From contig DATCZS010000138.1 in NCBI GenBank assembly GCA_036525795.1, positions 1-14,133 on the forward strand: a DNA stretch of 14,133 nucleotides, given 5' to 3'. Positions 13,208-14,133 of the stretch are shown piece after piece. The translations under genes and the position numbers were made by a program. The notes beneath the pieces are model-generated. The model saw only the letters and a program-made list of their open reading frames with translations. It was not told the DNA's origin and made no database searches. The stretch's first letter is position 1; the number at the start of each line of letters is the position of its first letter. This DNA comes from DATCZS01 sp036525795 (GTDB lineage: Bacteria; Actinomycetota; Acidimicrobiia; Spongiisociales; ZC4RG35).

Positions 13208-13518
13208 CAGCCCGCATTTCGCGGCGCGGACGTCAGGTCGTTGCCCGGACTTCGGTTCGTTGCGATGCCGGGCGGTTCGCCCGCCCAATCAGACGGTCCG
13301 GCAGGCGATGGGTGTTCCGGGGAATCCTGGCCGTCGAACCCGTCCCAGGCCTCCGCCAACTTGCTGTGGGATGGGGTCTGAACCGCCCGCCAGAGCCGAA
13401 AACGTGGATTAGGGGAGAAAGTCCCATCTTGCTTGCGCTTGGGCCGAGGATTCGCGAGGCTGGTTCGCAATCGCGGTCACGCGAGGAGGGGCCGGGAGTC
13501 TAAGCGAGGGCGGAGATC
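13208..13518. other. 311-bp intergenic region after nuoN, no convincing gene
   Basis: I see no supported gene here. The first part holds one GC-rich hairpin (13270-13286). A minus-strand frame of about 110 codons crosses the region and the end of nuoN but has no recognisable domain. It contains no heptad arrays, unlike the gaps within the nuo cluster. A purine-rich GAGGGCGGAG just before 13516 serves as the ribosome-binding site of the next gene. Confidence 0.5.
13270..13286 (+). terminator. Possible hairpin terminator of the nuo cluster
   Basis: GGGCGG (13270-13275), loop TTCGC and CCGCCC (13281-13286) form a stable 6-bp stem 62 bp after the nuoN stop. There is no T-run, so if it ends transcription it would be of the tail-less kind proposed for actinobacteria. 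Confidence 0.35.
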
Positions 13519-14133
13519 ATGAATTGGCCGGGCAGTGGCTCGACGCGCCGTACGAACGCGTCCAGAAGTTCCGTAGCGTTCCTTTCCTTCCTGACCGCCA
13601 TCTCATCTCTCATCGGTGTCATGGGGATACCCGCGCCCGCTGTGGCGGCGACGACCACGACGATCGGCACGGGCGGTTCCTTGAATGACTTCGTGAACGC
13701 CGTGAACACCGCGCAGGCTGGCGACATCATCGAGATCGTCGGATCGGGTGATCCACTCAACCCGCGTGTCATCCAGTTGACCCAAACGCTCAACGTCAAT
13801 CCCGGTACGACCATCCGCGGTGTCGCAGCCGACCCCGCCCTGCTCCTCAAGTCCGAGCAGATCGAGATCCGGGCCCCTGCCAGCGCTCCGGCATTCCGCG
13901 TGCTCGGCCCCGGGACGGTCAACGCGAACGGGACGCCCGGTACCGGCGCCGTCTTCATCGAGTCGCTCGAGATCACGGGTGCCGACGACCGCAGGGCGAC
14001 CGGGGGTGCCATCGGCGTCGACGCGGGAGCGGCGCTCATCCTCCGGAAGGTCTCGCTCAACAAGAACAAGGCCAACGACGGGGGCGGCATCCACAACGCC
14101 GGCACGACGTACGTGTACGACTCCGTGTTCTAC
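13519..14133 (+). CDS. Secreted right-handed beta-helix-like protein, N-terminal part (cut by window edge)
   Basis: The frame is open from ATG 13519 to the end, 205 codons. An in-frame TAA at 13501-13503 fixes the start region. The N terminus is a signal peptide: a basic segment (STRRTNASR), a hydrophobic core (SVAFLSFLTAISSLIGVMG), then PAPAVAA with likely cleavage after AVA. The mature part begins Thr-rich and continues LNDFVNAVNTAQAGDIIEIVG, LNVNPGTTIRGVA, FIESLEITGADDRRATGGAIGV, ALILRKVSLNKNKANDGGGIHNAGT and YVYDSVFY. Rungs with GGAI and GGGIHN followed by a short strand are typical of right-handed beta-helix and polymorphic outer membrane protein-type repeats, found in extracellular adhesins or polysaccharide lyases. 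No catalytic site is visible yet. It is not obviously related to the nuo genes. Confidence 0.75.
   Translation, partial: MNWPGSGSTRRTNASRSSVAFLSFLTAISSLIGVMGIPAPAVAATTTTIGTGGSLNDFVNAVNTAQAGDIIEIVGSGDPLNPRVIQLTQTLNVNPGTTIRGVAADPALLLKSEQIEIRAPASAPAFRVLGPGTVNANGTPGTGAVFIESLEITGADDRRATGGAIGVDAGAALILRKVSLNKNKANDGGGIHNAGTTYVYDSVFY

Noticed and set aside
13141..13470. 109-aa minus-strand frame after nuoN
   Set aside because: It has no recognisable domain, overlaps the nuoN 3' end and lacks a clear ribosome-binding site.

Overview
The window is a high-GC stretch (hand counts run from about 60 to 73%). It is dominated by a respiratory complex I (nuo) gene cluster on the + strand. The gene content and order, and a neighbouring Septum_form-type protein, point to an actinobacterium. 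An Acidimicrobiia-like uncultured lineage is my best guess, with low confidence.

Layout. Positions 56-1781 hold two minus-strand genes: a zinc-ribbon membrane protein with a Septum_form-like domain, and a type I phosphodiesterase/nucleotide pyrophosphatase-family protein. A divergent intergenic region with a plausible sigma-70-type promoter precedes nuoA. nuoA-B-C-D (1995-4624) are tightly overlapped. Where nuoE-F-G normally follow nuoD there is instead a minus-strand gene for a small four-helix-bundle (23S-IVP/S23-type) protein at 4669-5031, bracketed by arrays of 7-bp repeats. Then come nuoH-I (overlapping), nuoJ, nuoK, nuoL, nuoM and nuoN (5235-13207). After a 311-bp gap the window ends inside a secreted, probably right-handed beta-helix protein (13519 to the edge).

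The nuo genes encode 11 subunits: the quinone module (B, C, D, I, H) and the membrane proton-pumping module (A, J, K, L, M, N). The NADH-oxidising module E/F/G is absent here. NuoD and NuoH carry unusual residues near the quinone site (Trp at the usual quinone-ligand Tyr, and Ile for the first Glu of the PEAESEL loop). As I recall it, this resembles the second, E/F/G-less nuo type of actinobacteria. The electron donor could be a ferredoxin or another carrier, or E/F/G could be encoded elsewhere.

The most unusual signal is non-coding. Every nuo gap longer than about 50 bp (D-H, I-J, J-K, K-L, M-N) contains arrays of strictly 7-bp-periodic units. In four gaps a left arm of GTCTCAC-type units faces a right arm of GTGGGAC-type units. 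In I-J and J-K the recurring mismatch becomes a G-U pair only in the nuo-sense RNA. Directly after each array, the ribosome-binding site and start of the next gene (H, J, K, L, N) lie in a second small hairpin. In four of the five the apical loop is or contains GGA, the core of the Shine-Dalgarno sequence; at nuoJ and nuoN the start codon itself is in a perfect or near-perfect 12-bp stem. Genes that overlap or closely follow their neighbour (A-D, I, M) lack both devices. I read this as a candidate repeat-based RNA regulatory or mobile system, with the four-helix-bundle gene as a candidate partner or cargo of the repeats.
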